Positions 25,769-33,823 of a DNA stretch of 42,207 nt are shown here, one piece after another. Source of the DNA: Planctomycetota bacterium (GTDB lineage: Bacteria; Planctomycetota; JAJSAM01; JAJVHW01); NCBI GenBank assembly GCA_021776825.1, contig JAJFFG010000109.1, forward strand, positions 1-42,207. Direction: 5' to 3'. The position numbers and the translations under genes were made by a program. Position 1 is the stretch's first letter; every line of letters starts with the position of its first letter. The notes under the pieces are model-generated. The model did not search any database and was not told where the DNA came from. It was given only the letters and a program-made list of their open reading frames with translations.

Positions 25769-26446
25769 TCAATCCAACGGTGATCCGAAGCGGTAGCCCG
25801 CTCCGATCACCGTCTGGATGAGCGACGGGTGGAAGCCCCGGTCGATCTTCTTGCGCAGCGCCGAGATGTAGACGTCGATGACGTTGCTCCCGGTCTGGTA
25901 GCGCTGATCCCAGACCTTCTCCGCGATGGTGATCCGCGAGAGGACGCGATCGGGGTTGCGCATCAGGAACTCGAGGAGCGCGAATTCGCGAGAGGTCAGC
26001 TCGATGCGCTGGCCACTCCGCACCGCGCTCCGCTTGTGCAGGTCCAGTTCGAGATCGGCCACGCGCAGCGTCGCCGACTCGGTGGCCCGACCGCGCCGCA
26101 GCAGAGCGCGCACGCGCGCAATGAGTTCCTCGAAGTCGAACGGCTTGCCAAGGTAGTCGTCCGCTCCGGCGTCGAGGCCCGCCACGGTGTCGGACGGGCT
26201 CGTGAGCGCTGTGAGCATGAGCACTGGCGTCGTGATCCCGCGGCGACGCAGTGCGCGGCACACGTCGGTGCCGTCGCGGTCGGGCAACATCACGTCGAGC
26301 AGGATGAGATCGTACGGCTCCACGATCGCAAGGTCCTCGGCATCGAACCCCGTCGACGCGACGTCGACGACATAGCCAATCTCGCGCAGCCCCTCTCGCA
26401 CGGTCTCGGCGAGCAGGGCGTTGTCATCAACCAGGAGGATCCGCAT
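25769..26446 (-). CDS. OmpR/PhoB-family response regulator
   Basis: A 225-residue two-component regulator. The receiver domain starts MRILLVDDN, with phospho-acceptor D51 in LLDVMLPDRDG, the Thr in MLTAL and the Lys in LGKPFD. The winged-helix effector follows, with LTSREFALLEFLM, RNPDRVLSR and a recognition-helix region NVIDVYISALRKKI. The ATG at 26446 is preferred because it opens the receiver exactly. It is divergent from the histidine kinase, with 201 bp between them holding both promoters. The target genes cannot be told. Confidence 0.93.
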   Translation of the reverse strand: MRILLVDDNALLAETVREGLREIGYVVDVASTGFDAEDLAIVEPYDLILLDVMLPDRDGTDVCRALRRRGITTPVLMLTALTSPSDTVAGLDAGADDYLGKPFDFEELIARVRALLRRGRATESATLRVADLELDLHKRSAVRSGQRIELTSREFALLEFLMRNPDRVLSRITIAEKVWDQRYQTGSNVIDVYISALRKKIDRGFHPSLIQTVIGAGYRFGSPLD

Positions 26447-26647
26447 GGTGACTCCGCGGCGATGAGGCGACGCCGCTTCGCATGAAGGACTTCCGTTCAT
26501 ATCCAGGGATTCGGCACATGAGGATGCAGTGCGAGACACGTGAATCGCTTTTCATGCCGTACTCACCCGCGATTCAGGCCGATTTCCGATGAGAGGGAGA
26601 GAAGGACGGAGAGCCGTCGTCTGTCGCCAATCCGAAGGAGCCTGAAG

Positions 26648-28594
26648 ATGTCGAAGAACGTCACTCGCGAGGAGCCGCGAGACGCCACGCTGGACTTGCG
26701 CACGGGCGCGCTCCACGACTCGGTCGACGACGATCTCGCGCCGACGACCGAGCTGGCGACCCTGCTCGTCCCGGGAGACGTCGCCCCGGTGCGAGTTGCG
26801 CTCTTGTCGCGCGACGAGGCACTGGCGGGACTCGTGCATCGCACGCTGACCGCGGGTCGTGGGCACGAGGTTGACGTGGTCCGCCTGGGACGCCGCGCCG
26901 ACGTCATCGAGCGGATGAGCAGCGAGGCACTCGCCGCGGTGCTCGTGGATCTGCGTACCGAGTCTTCGTTCGGCACCGATGCCGTCGAGCACCTGCACCT
27001 GGCGTTTCCGGCGGACGCGATCGTCGCGATTGTCGATTCCGACGGCGGCGACGCGACGGCCAGCGCGGCGGTCCGGGCCGGTGCAGAGGACGGACTCCCG
27101 TTCGACGGGATGCCGGCAGCGAGCGCGTGGCGTGCGATCGCATTCGCTATCGAGCGACGACGCGACGCGCGCTCCGTGCAGTCCGTCTTGGATGCGCTCG
27201 ACGCACCGATCGTCGTCCACGACCAGGAACGCACGGTCGTCTACGTGAACCTCGCGGCCCGACGCCTCTTCCACACGGAACCCGGGACACTCCTCGGCAG
27301 TCGGTGGCCGGTCGAGGTCACGGCGGGCAAGTCGGCGTTCCGTGCACTGCCACAGCGCGACGGGAGCTCTCTGCGCGTGCAGGTGCGCGCCACGCGGACG
27401 CGGTTTGCCGGCCGTGAGGCGACGCTCCTCTCGATCCAAGACATGACCGCGCAGCGCGACGTGGAGGCCCGGATCCGGCGCCACGAGCGGAAGCTCCGAG
27501 AGAGTCAGCACATGGAGTCGATCGGCATCCTTGCCGGGGGGATCGCCCACGACTTCAACAACCTGCTGACCGTGATCCGCGGGCGCAGCCAGCTCGGCAT
27601 GCGCAAGGTGCAGAGCGGGCGTGACGTGACACGCGACCTCGAGTGCATCGAGCAGGCGGCGAAACAGGCCACGCGGCTGACGAGCCGGCTCCTCACGTTT
27701 GCCCGACGCGATGTCGTCAAGCCGGAGCTCGTGGACGTCGGTGAGATGATCGAGGAGTCGATCCCGATGCTCCGCTCGCTGGTGGGCGAGGCCACACGGC
27801 TGGACGTCGACCTGAGCGCCGGAGTCCCACCGATCGAGATCGACCCCGGCCATCTCGAACAGGTGCTGCTGAACCTCGTCGCCAACGCCCGTGACGCTCT
27901 TCCGCAGGGCGGAGAGGTGCGCGTCACGCTCGCGTACGAGAGTGCGGGCCCCGACGCGGCGGAGGGCATCGTCGCGCTCACGGTCCACGACGACGGCATC
28001 GGCATGAACGACGAGACGCAGCGGCAGATGTTCGAGGCGTTCTTCACGACGAAGGCCGAGCACGGCGGCACAGGTCTCGGCCTGGCCACGGTCCGCGGCA
28101 TCGTCAAGGAGGCGAACGGGCGCGTGCGGTGCCGCACCGCGGTCGGGGAGGGCACAACGCTGCGCGTGGAGTTCCGGCCCGCGACCGCGCAGATCGACGA
28201 CTCGATGAGCACGGCGGCGCTCGATGGGACCGCGACGTCCGGAACGATCCTCGTCGTCGACGATGACGAGAACGTGCGTGCGATCGCCGCCGAGATGCTG
28301 GAGACGAGCGGCTACGCCGTGCTGACGGCCGAGGATGCCGCCGACGCCCTCCGGCTCATCGAGGACTCGTCGAACGTGATCGACCTCCTCGTCACCGACG
28401 TGGTCATGCCGGAGACCGACGGTCCGACACTCATCGTCGAGGCGCGGACACACCGCCCGGATCTGCGCGCGGTGATGGTCACCGGGTACGCGCCCTATGC
28501 GGACGCCTCGATGATCCCGGGGGTCCCGCTGCTGCAAAAGCCGTTCACGATGGCGCAGCTCACCGAGCAGGTGGAGGCCGCGCTGCGGAACTGA
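26648..28594 (+). CDS. Hybrid histidine kinase with pseudo-receiver, PAS and C-terminal receiver domains
   Basis: A 648-residue cytoplasmic sensor kinase. Residues 55-175 look like a receiver (VALLSRDEAL, VLVDLRTE) but lack the conserved Lys and Thr positions, so it is probably a degenerate input domain. A PAS domain follows (about 180-270; LDAPIVVHDQERTVVYVN). The dimerisation helix carries H301 in GGIAHDFNNLLTVI. The ATPase part shows NLVANARDAL, DDGIGM and GGTGLGLATV. A C-terminal receiver has ILVVDDDENV and D584 in LLVTDVVMPETDG. The start ATG at 26648 has AAGGAG at 26635-26640. There is no membrane segment. It is likely the partner of the divergent regulator, although a hybrid kinase usually needs an intermediate phosphotransfer protein. 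Confidence 0.92.
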   Translation: MSKNVTREEPRDATLDLRTGALHDSVDDDLAPTTELATLLVPGDVAPVRVALLSRDEALAGLVHRTLTAGRGHEVDVVRLGRRADVIERMSSEALAAVLVDLRTESSFGTDAVEHLHLAFPADAIVAIVDSDGGDATASAAVRAGAEDGLPFDGMPAASAWRAIAFAIERRRDARSVQSVLDALDAPIVVHDQERTVVYVNLAARRLFHTEPGTLLGSRWPVEVTAGKSAFRALPQRDGSSLRVQVRATRTRFAGREATLLSIQDMTAQRDVEARIRRHERKLRESQHMESIGILAGGIAHDFNNLLTVIRGRSQLGMRKVQSGRDVTRDLECIEQAAKQATRLTSRLLTFARRDVVKPELVDVGEMIEESIPMLRSLVGEATRLDVDLSAGVPPIEIDPGHLEQVLLNLVANARDALPQGGEVRVTLAYESAGPDAAEGIVALTVHDDGIGMNDETQRQMFEAFFTTKAEHGGTGLGLATVRGIVKEANGRVRCRTAVGEGTTLRVEFRPATAQIDDSMSTAALDGTATSGTILVVDDDENVRAIAAEMLETSGYAVLTAEDAADALRLIEDSSNVIDLLVTDVVMPETDGPTLIVEARTHRPDLRAVMVTGYAPYADASMIPGVPLLQKPFTMAQLTEQVEAALRN

Positions 28595-28969
28595 CCGAGG
28601 CCCCGGCGTCGAACTCGCCGGTCGCTCCCTGGCGGCGGGCAGACCGCAGCCATCGGCGTGCACGGGCACGCGCCACACTCCGTCTCGGCAACCCGCTGTC
28701 GTGCGGTGCGTGATCTCCCCCGGTGGCGCCGAAGCGCCTGCGATCCGTCTCGGGCACGAGTTCTTCTCCGCCCCTCCGACCACCTAGATGCAGACGATTG
28801 GCAAAACGACGCGTACAAATCGATAAACTGCATCGAAAACATCGTCTAGCGCGGTCAGAGGACAGGGGATTGGCGACGCACCCTGGATCGAGGCTGCGGT
28901 AGAGACTCACGAGCCAACCGGCTCGAAGTGAAGATCAATCAATCTCTGCGCCGCCCAGTTGGAGTCTGA
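28595..28969. other. Gene-free stretch with AT-rich inverted repeat
   Basis: No credible coding frame. Positions 28784-28860 are unusually AT-rich for this DNA. They contain AGACGAT (28792-28798) and its complement ATCGTCT (28841-28847), with an overlapping CTAGA/TCTAG pair, around an A-rich centre (AAAACGAC, CGATAAACTG). This may be a promoter or a protein-binding region for the downstream small gene and sigma factor. Confidence 0.4.
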
Positions 28970-29233
28970 ATGCCCTCTCTCACGCTGCAGCACTGCCACC
29001 CGGTCGCGATCCCCGTGGTCCCACCCGGCGACACCACGGTGACGGTGCCGTCCGCCGGCAACTCCGGCGACGGATCGCTGGAGATCTCTGGTGGCCCAAC
29101 GTCGGTCTCGCAGGAGTGCGGGACGCCGGGGTCCCACTCGCTCCCCGGAGCCGACACCATCGCGTTTCACTACAAGAAGTCCCCGACGGGTCCGGAGTCC
29201 ATCGAGATCGAGTACGACATCGCCACGCCCTGA
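28970..29233 (+). CDS. Small hypothetical protein
   Basis: An 87-residue protein starting at the ATG at 28970, with GGAG five bases upstream. It is rich in Val, Thr, Ser, Gly and Pro and probably all-beta (TTVTVPSAGNSGDGSLEIS), with two Cys (LQHCHP and QECGTPG). No signal peptide or known domain is visible. It lies 77 bp before the sigma factor gene on the same strand, and may be its target or partner. Confidence 0.5.
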   Translation: MPSLTLQHCHPVAIPVVPPGDTTVTVPSAGNSGDGSLEISGGPTSVSQECGTPGSHSLPGADTIAFHYKKSPTGPESIEIEYDIATP

Positions 29234-29310
29234 GCAGGCGTGCGCGACAACTCTTTCTTGGAAGTCGCGCATCGAATCGCCCCTCTGCTGCATCTTGTGT
29301 CTGAGGGGCC

Positions 29311-30096
29311 ATGACCAACTTCGCACACGATCTTCCGATGGACCGGCTGCTCGCGCACCAGGAGTGGGTGCGCAAGTTGGCGGTCCGACTCGTCCATTCG
29401 CCGGATCTGGCGGACGACGTGGCGCAGAATGTCTGGCTCCGCGTTCTCCAGACTCGCCCTCCCGCCGAGGGGAAGGAGCGCGCGTGGCTGGCCGAGGTCG
29501 CGCGTAACGAGGCGCGCCAATCGTTTCGCAGCGACGCTGCCCGGCGACGCCGCGAGTCTCGACAGCAGCCGCAACCGCTGCCAGACGCCGCCCTCCTCGC
29601 CGAACGTGCCGAGGTCGCACAGAGGCTGCTCCGCGAGGTTCTCGCACTCCCTGATCGGTACCGCGACATCCTGCTCTACCGCTTCTTCGAGGGGCTGCGC
29701 CCCGCAGAACTCGCTCGACGGTCGGGACGTCCGATCACCACCGTGCGATCGGAGGTCGACGCGCGTTGGGTGCGCTTCGACGTCGGCTCGAAGTGCGTTG
29801 GCAGGAGCGAGACCAGGCATGGCCGCTCGCGCTGTTCCCCCTGCTACGATGGCCGACCTCCCTTGCGCCATCCCCGAGTCCGTCCCCCGCGACGACGCCC
29901 GTGCGCCCCTCGACTCCAGGGCGGAGCATCCCTTTCGCGTTCCTCCTCTGCGCTGGCGGCGCGGCTGCGCTGCTCCTCTTGGCGGCGTCGCTGGGAGCGC
30001 TCTGGAACGATGGGAGCGATCGAGGGCCCGGCGCTGAGGCCGCTGTCGCGAAGGACGCTGGGTCGTCTCGACCGCGTCGGCGCCGTGAGCCCCTGA
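29311..30096 (+). CDS. ECF RNA polymerase sigma factor (C-terminal part out of frame)
   Basis: Residues 1-150 are an ECF sigma factor. Region 2 has VHSPDLADDVAQNVWLRVL and region 4 has LPDRYRDILLYRFFEG and a helix-turn-helix at PAELARRSGRPITTVRSEVD. After SEVD (about position 29760) the frame runs for 110 more residues of Arg/Ser/Pro-rich composition, unlike any protein domain. In the +1 frame the expected continuation LGALRRRLEVRW starts at 29766 and stays open to 31877. One missing base near 29760-29765 would join them. The sigma domain alone may be functional. ATG at 29311 follows GAGGGG. Confidence 0.82.
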   Translation: MTNFAHDLPMDRLLAHQEWVRKLAVRLVHSPDLADDVAQNVWLRVLQTRPPAEGKERAWLAEVARNEARQSFRSDAARRRRESRQQPQPLPDAALLAERAEVAQRLLREVLALPDRYRDILLYRFFEGLRPAELARRSGRPITTVRSEVDARWVRFDVGSKCVGRSETRHGRSRCSPCYDGRPPLRHPRVRPPRRRPCAPRLQGGASLSRSSSALAARLRCSSWRRRWERSGTMGAIEGPALRPLSRRTLGRLDRVGAVSP

Positions 30097-31877
30097 CGAC
30101 AGGACCCTCCTCGAGTTCGCCGGCGCCGAGCGTCATCACCGATGACGTCGAGAACGCCGAATCGCCGGCGCGCGGTCCGCGGCTACGCATCACGGACTCG
30201 CAGCACGACGAGGCGCACGACGTACGTGCGGTGCTGGTGCCGATTCGCGGGGATGACTTCGGCGACGACCTGCCGCACGTGGTCACGCTCGCGGCAAACA
30301 CCGACTCGATCCGACTGTTCGAGCCGTTCGCCAGCCTGGAGATCGCCGAGCTGGAGATTCAGATTCGCGACGATCGCTACGCACCGACTCGGCTGAGACT
30401 GGCGCGCCCGGTGGTCGCCACGGATCACTGGACCGTGTCCATGGAGCTGACGCCCGCCGCTCACATCGCCGGCACCATCACGTCGCTCTCCGGCACACCC
30501 GAGTCGGGTGTGCGCATCCACGCTTACTCGGTGTCCGGAGGCATGCTCGAGGGGACTCTGCTCTCGGACACGTCGACGGATGAGACCGGCGCGTACTCGC
30601 TGGCGCTGCCGCCGGACCGTGAGATCGACATCGTGGTCCTCCCGATTCGAGGACTTCCTCGACTCGCGCGTCTGCGAACTACCGAGGCCGGTTCCCGCGT
30701 GACGTTCGCCCCCTCGATCGAGGTTGGACAGACGGTGGTCGGACGCGTCACTAACTCGCTGGGCTCTCCGGTCCAGGGAGCCAGCGTGGTCGCGATGTCG
30801 AAGCGCGCCGGTCGCTCCGTCTGGGTCAACCTGGAGAACATCGTTCACGACGCCGACGCCGCGTGGCGTTCGCAGGTCACCGTGAGGACGGCCGAGGACG
30901 GTACGTATGAAGTGTGGGGACTCCCGCCGGGACCGTGCGACGTCGAGCTCCGGCCGGATCTGTCCCCTCAGTCGGTCTGGCCGCCGCGACGACTCGCGCT
31001 CCCGGACGCGCAGTTGACTCCCGAGGACTTCGTGATCGACACCGCCCGGGTCACGGTCCACGCGATCCCCACGAGCGGGACGCTCACGGCCCGCCCCACG
31101 GTGAGTGTGCTCGGCGAAGCCCAGGGTGTGGTCGGCACGAGCCAAGATCTCGGGACAACCGTGATGAACCTCGTGCCGGAGACGACGTACGAACTGCAGG
31201 TGAGCGCCGCCGGATTCCTACGCGCGACCGCGTCGGTCACGACGCCGCCAGCCGGGAAGTCGACCGAGCTCGACGTTCACCTGGACGCCTTCCCGCGGGG
31301 CCACTCGACGCGCATCCGCGTGTCGGCGGCGCAGGGCGTGAGCGTGACCAGCCTCCACGTCGAGGCACCGGCGGCCTCGTACTTCGACATTCCCACTCCT
31401 CGGGTCGCACATCGCGTCGCCGATGGGGTGTTCGAGGTGGACGACCTGCCCGAGGGTGACGTCAAGCTCGTGGTCCGCGCTGTCACCGCCTGGAACGATC
31501 GTACGTATCGGCTCCAGGACGGCGTGGTGAACGTGGTGCTACCGGAGAAGACCGGCTCGGTGAATGAGATCGAACTCGTCCAGGGGGGACGCCTGCGGCT
31601 AACCGCCGAGAACCTCCCGTCAGCTGGGCACGCGACCGGCCGCATCCTGCGTGACGAGGTGGACGTTGCCGGCGTGGAGTTCTCGGTGCGCAGCCGGAGG
31701 CATGGAGCGACGACGCCACGCATTCTCAACGGCGAGGGTCCATGGGATGTCTACCCAGTGCTGGAGCCCGGCACCTACACGGTGGTGGTGACCGCCGCAG
31801 ACGGTCGAGAGGAGCGCAAGGACGTCGTCATCGAAGCAGGGCTCGAGTCCCGCGTCACGCTGACCTTCCCACGCTAG
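29766..31877 (+). CDS. Membrane-anchored carboxypeptidase-regulatory-like multidomain protein, probable C-terminal part of the sigma factor
   Basis: An open frame of 703 codons from a TTG. It begins LGALRRRLEVRWQERD and then WPLALFPLLRW, a segment that in Planctomycetota sigma factors often follows region 4 directly. A transmembrane helix follows at about 54-80 (FAFLLCAGGAAALLLL). The rest is extracytoplasmic: a Ser/Pro-rich linker, then several beta-sandwich repeats of the carboxypeptidase-regulatory type (TPESGVRIHAYSVSGG, TDETGAYSLALPPD, GTYEVWGLPPGPCDVELRP, PGTYTVVV). No independent ATG or ribosome binding site is near the start. I infer that it forms one membrane-tethered sigma factor with the upstream frame, about 853 residues in all. 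Confidence 0.75.
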   Translation: MGALRRRLEVRWQERDQAWPLALFPLLRWPTSLAPSPSPSPATTPVRPSTPGRSIPFAFLLCAGGAAALLLLAASLGALWNDGSDRGPGAEAAVAKDAGSSRPRRRREPLTTGPSSSSPAPSVITDDVENAESPARGPRLRITDSQHDEAHDVRAVLVPIRGDDFGDDLPHVVTLAANTDSIRLFEPFASLEIAELEIQIRDDRYAPTRLRLARPVVATDHWTVSMELTPAAHIAGTITSLSGTPESGVRIHAYSVSGGMLEGTLLSDTSTDETGAYSLALPPDREIDIVVLPIRGLPRLARLRTTEAGSRVTFAPSIEVGQTVVGRVTNSLGSPVQGASVVAMSKRAGRSVWVNLENIVHDADAAWRSQVTVRTAEDGTYEVWGLPPGPCDVELRPDLSPQSVWPPRRLALPDAQLTPEDFVIDTARVTVHAIPTSGTLTARPTVSVLGEAQGVVGTSQDLGTTVMNLVPETTYELQVSAAGFLRATASVTTPPAGKSTELDVHLDAFPRGHSTRIRVSAAQGVSVTSLHVEAPAASYFDIPTPRVAHRVADGVFEVDDLPEGDVKLVVRAVTAWNDRTYRLQDGVVNVVLPEKTGSVNEIELVQGGRLRLTAENLPSAGHATGRILRDEVDVAGVEFSVRSRRHGATTPRILNGEGPWDVYPVLEPGTYTVVVTAADGREERKDVVIEAGLESRVTLTFPR

Positions 31878-31907
31878 ACCGATCGCGCAGCGGCTACGAT
31901 CGTTCGC

Positions 31908-32090
31908 GTGCCGGACGATTCCCCGACTCCCCCACCTCGCCGTCCTCGTCGGGCCTGGTCGTTGCCGATGCGGACCGTCCGGTACTTCGCGCGGTACGCC
32001 ACCGCGATGTCGACCTACGGGACGGTCGTGATCGCGATCGTCGGCGTGTTCGTGCTGCTGACGCTCTGGCTCACCGGTCGCCTGCACTGA
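31908..32090 (+). CDS. Small single-pass membrane protein
   Basis: Sixty residues from the GTG at 31908: a Pro/Arg-rich cytoplasmic head (PPPRRPRRAW) and one hydrophobic helix at the C-terminus (about 37-56). Unknown function. It follows the sigma-linked membrane protein by 30 bp. Its head recalls the paralogue family at 32914-34059, although that is on the other strand. Confidence 0.5.
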   Translation: MPDDSPTPPPRRPRRAWSLPMRTVRYFARYATAMSTYGTVVIAIVGVFVLLTLWLTGRLH

Positions 32091-32262
32091 TCCGGGGCGC
32101 TGACGGCCGCCGCCGGACCGTGTCACGCCGTGCCACGCCGCGCCGCCCAATGCGGACCGCACGCGCCATGCGAGCCGCGCGGCGAAGGCCCGGCCGGGAA
32201 TCGAACGAGCCCGCCGGACCGAGGTCGCAGCGGGCTCTGAGGTAGCGTTGGGAGATCGCGTG

Positions 32263-32312
32263 TGGCATGCCCTCAGGGAGTCGAACCCCAAACCTCCTGA
32301 TCAGGCGTCAGG
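32263..32312 (-). other. 3' tRNA fragment, probable attachment site of an integrated element
   Basis: Read on the minus strand, the 50 bp fold as the 3' part of a tRNA. There is a possible anticodon stem CCTGA/TCAGG, variable bases AGGTT, a T-arm TGGGG-TTCGACT-CCCTG, the 3' acceptor strand AGGGCAT, discriminator G and encoded CCA. No D-arm or 5' acceptor lies upstream, so the gene is incomplete. The loop suggests anticodon CCT (Arg), but base 33 is G instead of T, so the identity is tentative. The gap at 32091-32529 has nothing else coding apart from short chance frames. To the right the gene content becomes accessory. Confidence 0.65.
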
Positions 32313-32529
32313 TCGTCTCACGCTCGAAGACGGCCGAGAGTCGGGTTCTGTCACCACTTGTGTCACCACGGCGCCAGGCCCACCGCACCCTTCGAGGATC
32401 GGGGTGGGGTCGAGTCTGGGATCTCTCAGCCGACTTCACCCGCCGTCAGTTTCGTGATGCGTGGGGCACGCTGTCGGTGGTGTCGGCCATGCTGGGTCCC
32501 GAGATGGTGGACCAAGAGGATCGAGTTCG

Positions 32530-32790
32530 ATGAAGTGCCCGCGTTGCAACCGCCCCGTCAGCCTCCAGCGCCGCGAGCTTGCGAGCCCCTCATCACCCGG
32601 CTCGGTCGAGGAGGTCTACGTGCTGATCTGCTTCGACAGCGCGTGTCAGAGCGCGTCGGGCATCTGGGTCAAGGACGTGCGAACAGCGGAGCTGGTCCGG
32701 CGGGTGCAGGCCACCGAGGCGTCTGTGCGGGATCTTCACGGGAAGATCGACCAGCTGACGGCGCGTCTTGCGAACCGCGGCACCATCTAG
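32530..32790 (+). CDS. Small zinc-ribbon protein
   Basis: Eighty-six residues from the ATG at 32530. MKCPRCNRPV at the start and CFDSACQS in the middle could supply two Cys pairs for a zinc ribbon. The C-terminal 40 residues form a helix (VRRVQATEASVRDLHGKIDQL), probably a coiled coil. Unknown function. It is the first gene inside the presumed element. Confidence 0.6.
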   Translation: MKCPRCNRPVSLQRRELASPSSPGSVEEVYVLICFDSACQSASGIWVKDVRTAELVRRVQATEASVRDLHGKIDQLTARLANRGTI

Positions 32791-32913
32791 TGTCCTGAAC
32801 CGCCCCTCCTCTCGCCCGACGGCAATTCCGTATCGTGCCCACAACAGGAGACTCGGGCCCTCCAGCCGTTCAGATTGCGGCGGCGAGCTCAGTCTCCGCC
32901 GGCCGCCCTCGGC

Positions 32914-33264
32914 CTACTCGGCGAAGCGGCCGAGGATGACGGAGATTGAGGCGTCTCGGTAGGCGTGCAGCTCACCAGCCCGAGGGTCTGGCGAGATCAG
33001 CAGGCGTGGCGCATCGGGGCCCGAGAAGCGGAGCGTCGCGGCGATGGGCCGACCGTGGCAGCGGGCGTCGAGCTCCTGCCATTCGCCTGACATGGTCTGG
33101 ACGTGGCACTGAACTGAACTCCCGCCCCCGGGGAAGAACCTGAGGGGGGTGTGTCGCTCCGGCCAAGCCGTCATCGCCAACAACCCGATGCCGATGAGGC
33201 CCATCCCCGCAGCTCGCAGGACGGCCCACGACCATCGTCTCGGCCGACGCGGTGGAGGCGTCAC
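32914..33264 (-). CDS. Small membrane protein, paralogue family member 1
   Basis: A 116-residue protein starting with GTG in TPPPRRPRRWSWAVLRA, one membrane helix (about 14-34) ending TAWPE, then a soluble domain with two Cys (VQCHVQ, ARCHGR). The start overlaps the stop of the next gene upstream by four bases (GTGA). The N-terminal third is shared with the next two genes and less clearly with the third, so it arose by duplication. No known family. Confidence 0.62.
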   Translation of the reverse strand: MTPPPRRPRRWSWAVLRAAGMGLIGIGLLAMTAWPERHTPLRFFPGGGSSVQCHVQTMSGEWQELDARCHGRPIAATLRFSGPDAPRLLISPDPRAGELHAYRDASISVILGRFAE

Positions 33265-33560
33265 TCGAGGAGGTCTCCGAGGATGAGGCCGAACGAGGAG
33301 TCGCGGTGGTGGTGTGACGTTCGCTGCTCCGTCGGCTCGTCCGAGTCGAACGACTCGCCGCACACTCGGCAGGAGTACGTGCGGGGGAAGTCGGTACCCG
33401 GCGGGCCGTAGTAGAGGACGGTCGGACCCACGAGAACGGCGTCGGTGCCGAGGTAGCTCTCCGGCCACGCCACCATCGCGGCCATCGCAACGAACCCGAG
33501 TCCGAGGGCGACGGCGCGTAGGACGGCCCAGCTCCAGCGACGGGGGCGGCGGGGGGTCAC
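33261..33560 (-). CDS. Small membrane protein, paralogue family member 2
   Basis: Ninety-nine residues, GTG start at 33560. TPRRPRRWSWAVLRA and a membrane helix ending VAWPES are nearly the same as in member 1. The C-terminal domain differs: it has TYSCRVCGESFDSDEPTE, half of a zinc-finger-like CxxC pair, then HHH and FGLILGDLLE. The tail resembles ISVILGRFAE of member 1. Its start overlaps the stop of member 3 (GTGA). Confidence 0.62.
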   Translation of the reverse strand: MTPRRPRRWSWAVLRAVALGLGFVAMAAMVAWPESYLGTDAVLVGPTVLYYGPPGTDFPRTYSCRVCGESFDSDEPTEQRTSHHHRDSSFGLILGDLLE

Positions 33561-33823
33561 TCGTCGTACAGCCACGACGTGCCGTACTTCTCCGGCCCGC
33601 GCACCTCGGCGACGTCCCACCGCCAGTCGAAGGGGGGCTCGAACTCATCAGCGGACTCGAGAAGCAGACTCGAGTAGATCGGCACGTGTCGCAGGAACGC
33701 ATCCCGCTCCGTCGGGTGGTACGACGGCCACGCGACCAGCGCCACCACCCACACGAGCAGCACCCCGCGCGCGACTCCCCCGAGGATGCTCCAGGACCAG
33801 CGGGCGGGGCGGCGGGGGGTCAT
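33557..33823 (-). CDS. Small membrane protein, paralogue family member 3
   Basis: Eighty-eight residues, ATG at 33823. TPRRPARWSWSILGG and a helix ending VAWPSY match the family N-terminus. The C-terminus (DEFEPPFDWRWDVAEVRG) is unlike the others and carries no Cys. The ATG overlaps the stop of member 4 (ATGA). Confidence 0.62.
   Translation of the reverse strand: MTPRRPARWSWSILGGVARGVLLVWVVALVAWPSYHPTERDAFLRHVPIYSSLLLESADEFEPPFDWRWDVAEVRGPEKYGTSWLYDE

Noticed and set aside
26552..28783. A very long minus-strand open frame opposite the histidine kinase (and similar ones opposite the 18623-20479 gene and the kinase-FGE gene)
   Set aside because: Long antisense frames are expected where GC-rich third positions remove stops; the plus-strand products have clear domains and these have none.
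32190..32225. A second tRNA-like T-arm (TTCGATT on the minus strand)
   Set aside because: The flanking bases do not form a T-stem and there is no CCA or anticodon arm.
32248..32533. Plus-strand frames across the tRNA fragment
   Set aside because: They are the familiar false translations that arise when a tRNA end is read as protein; real coding starts at 32530.
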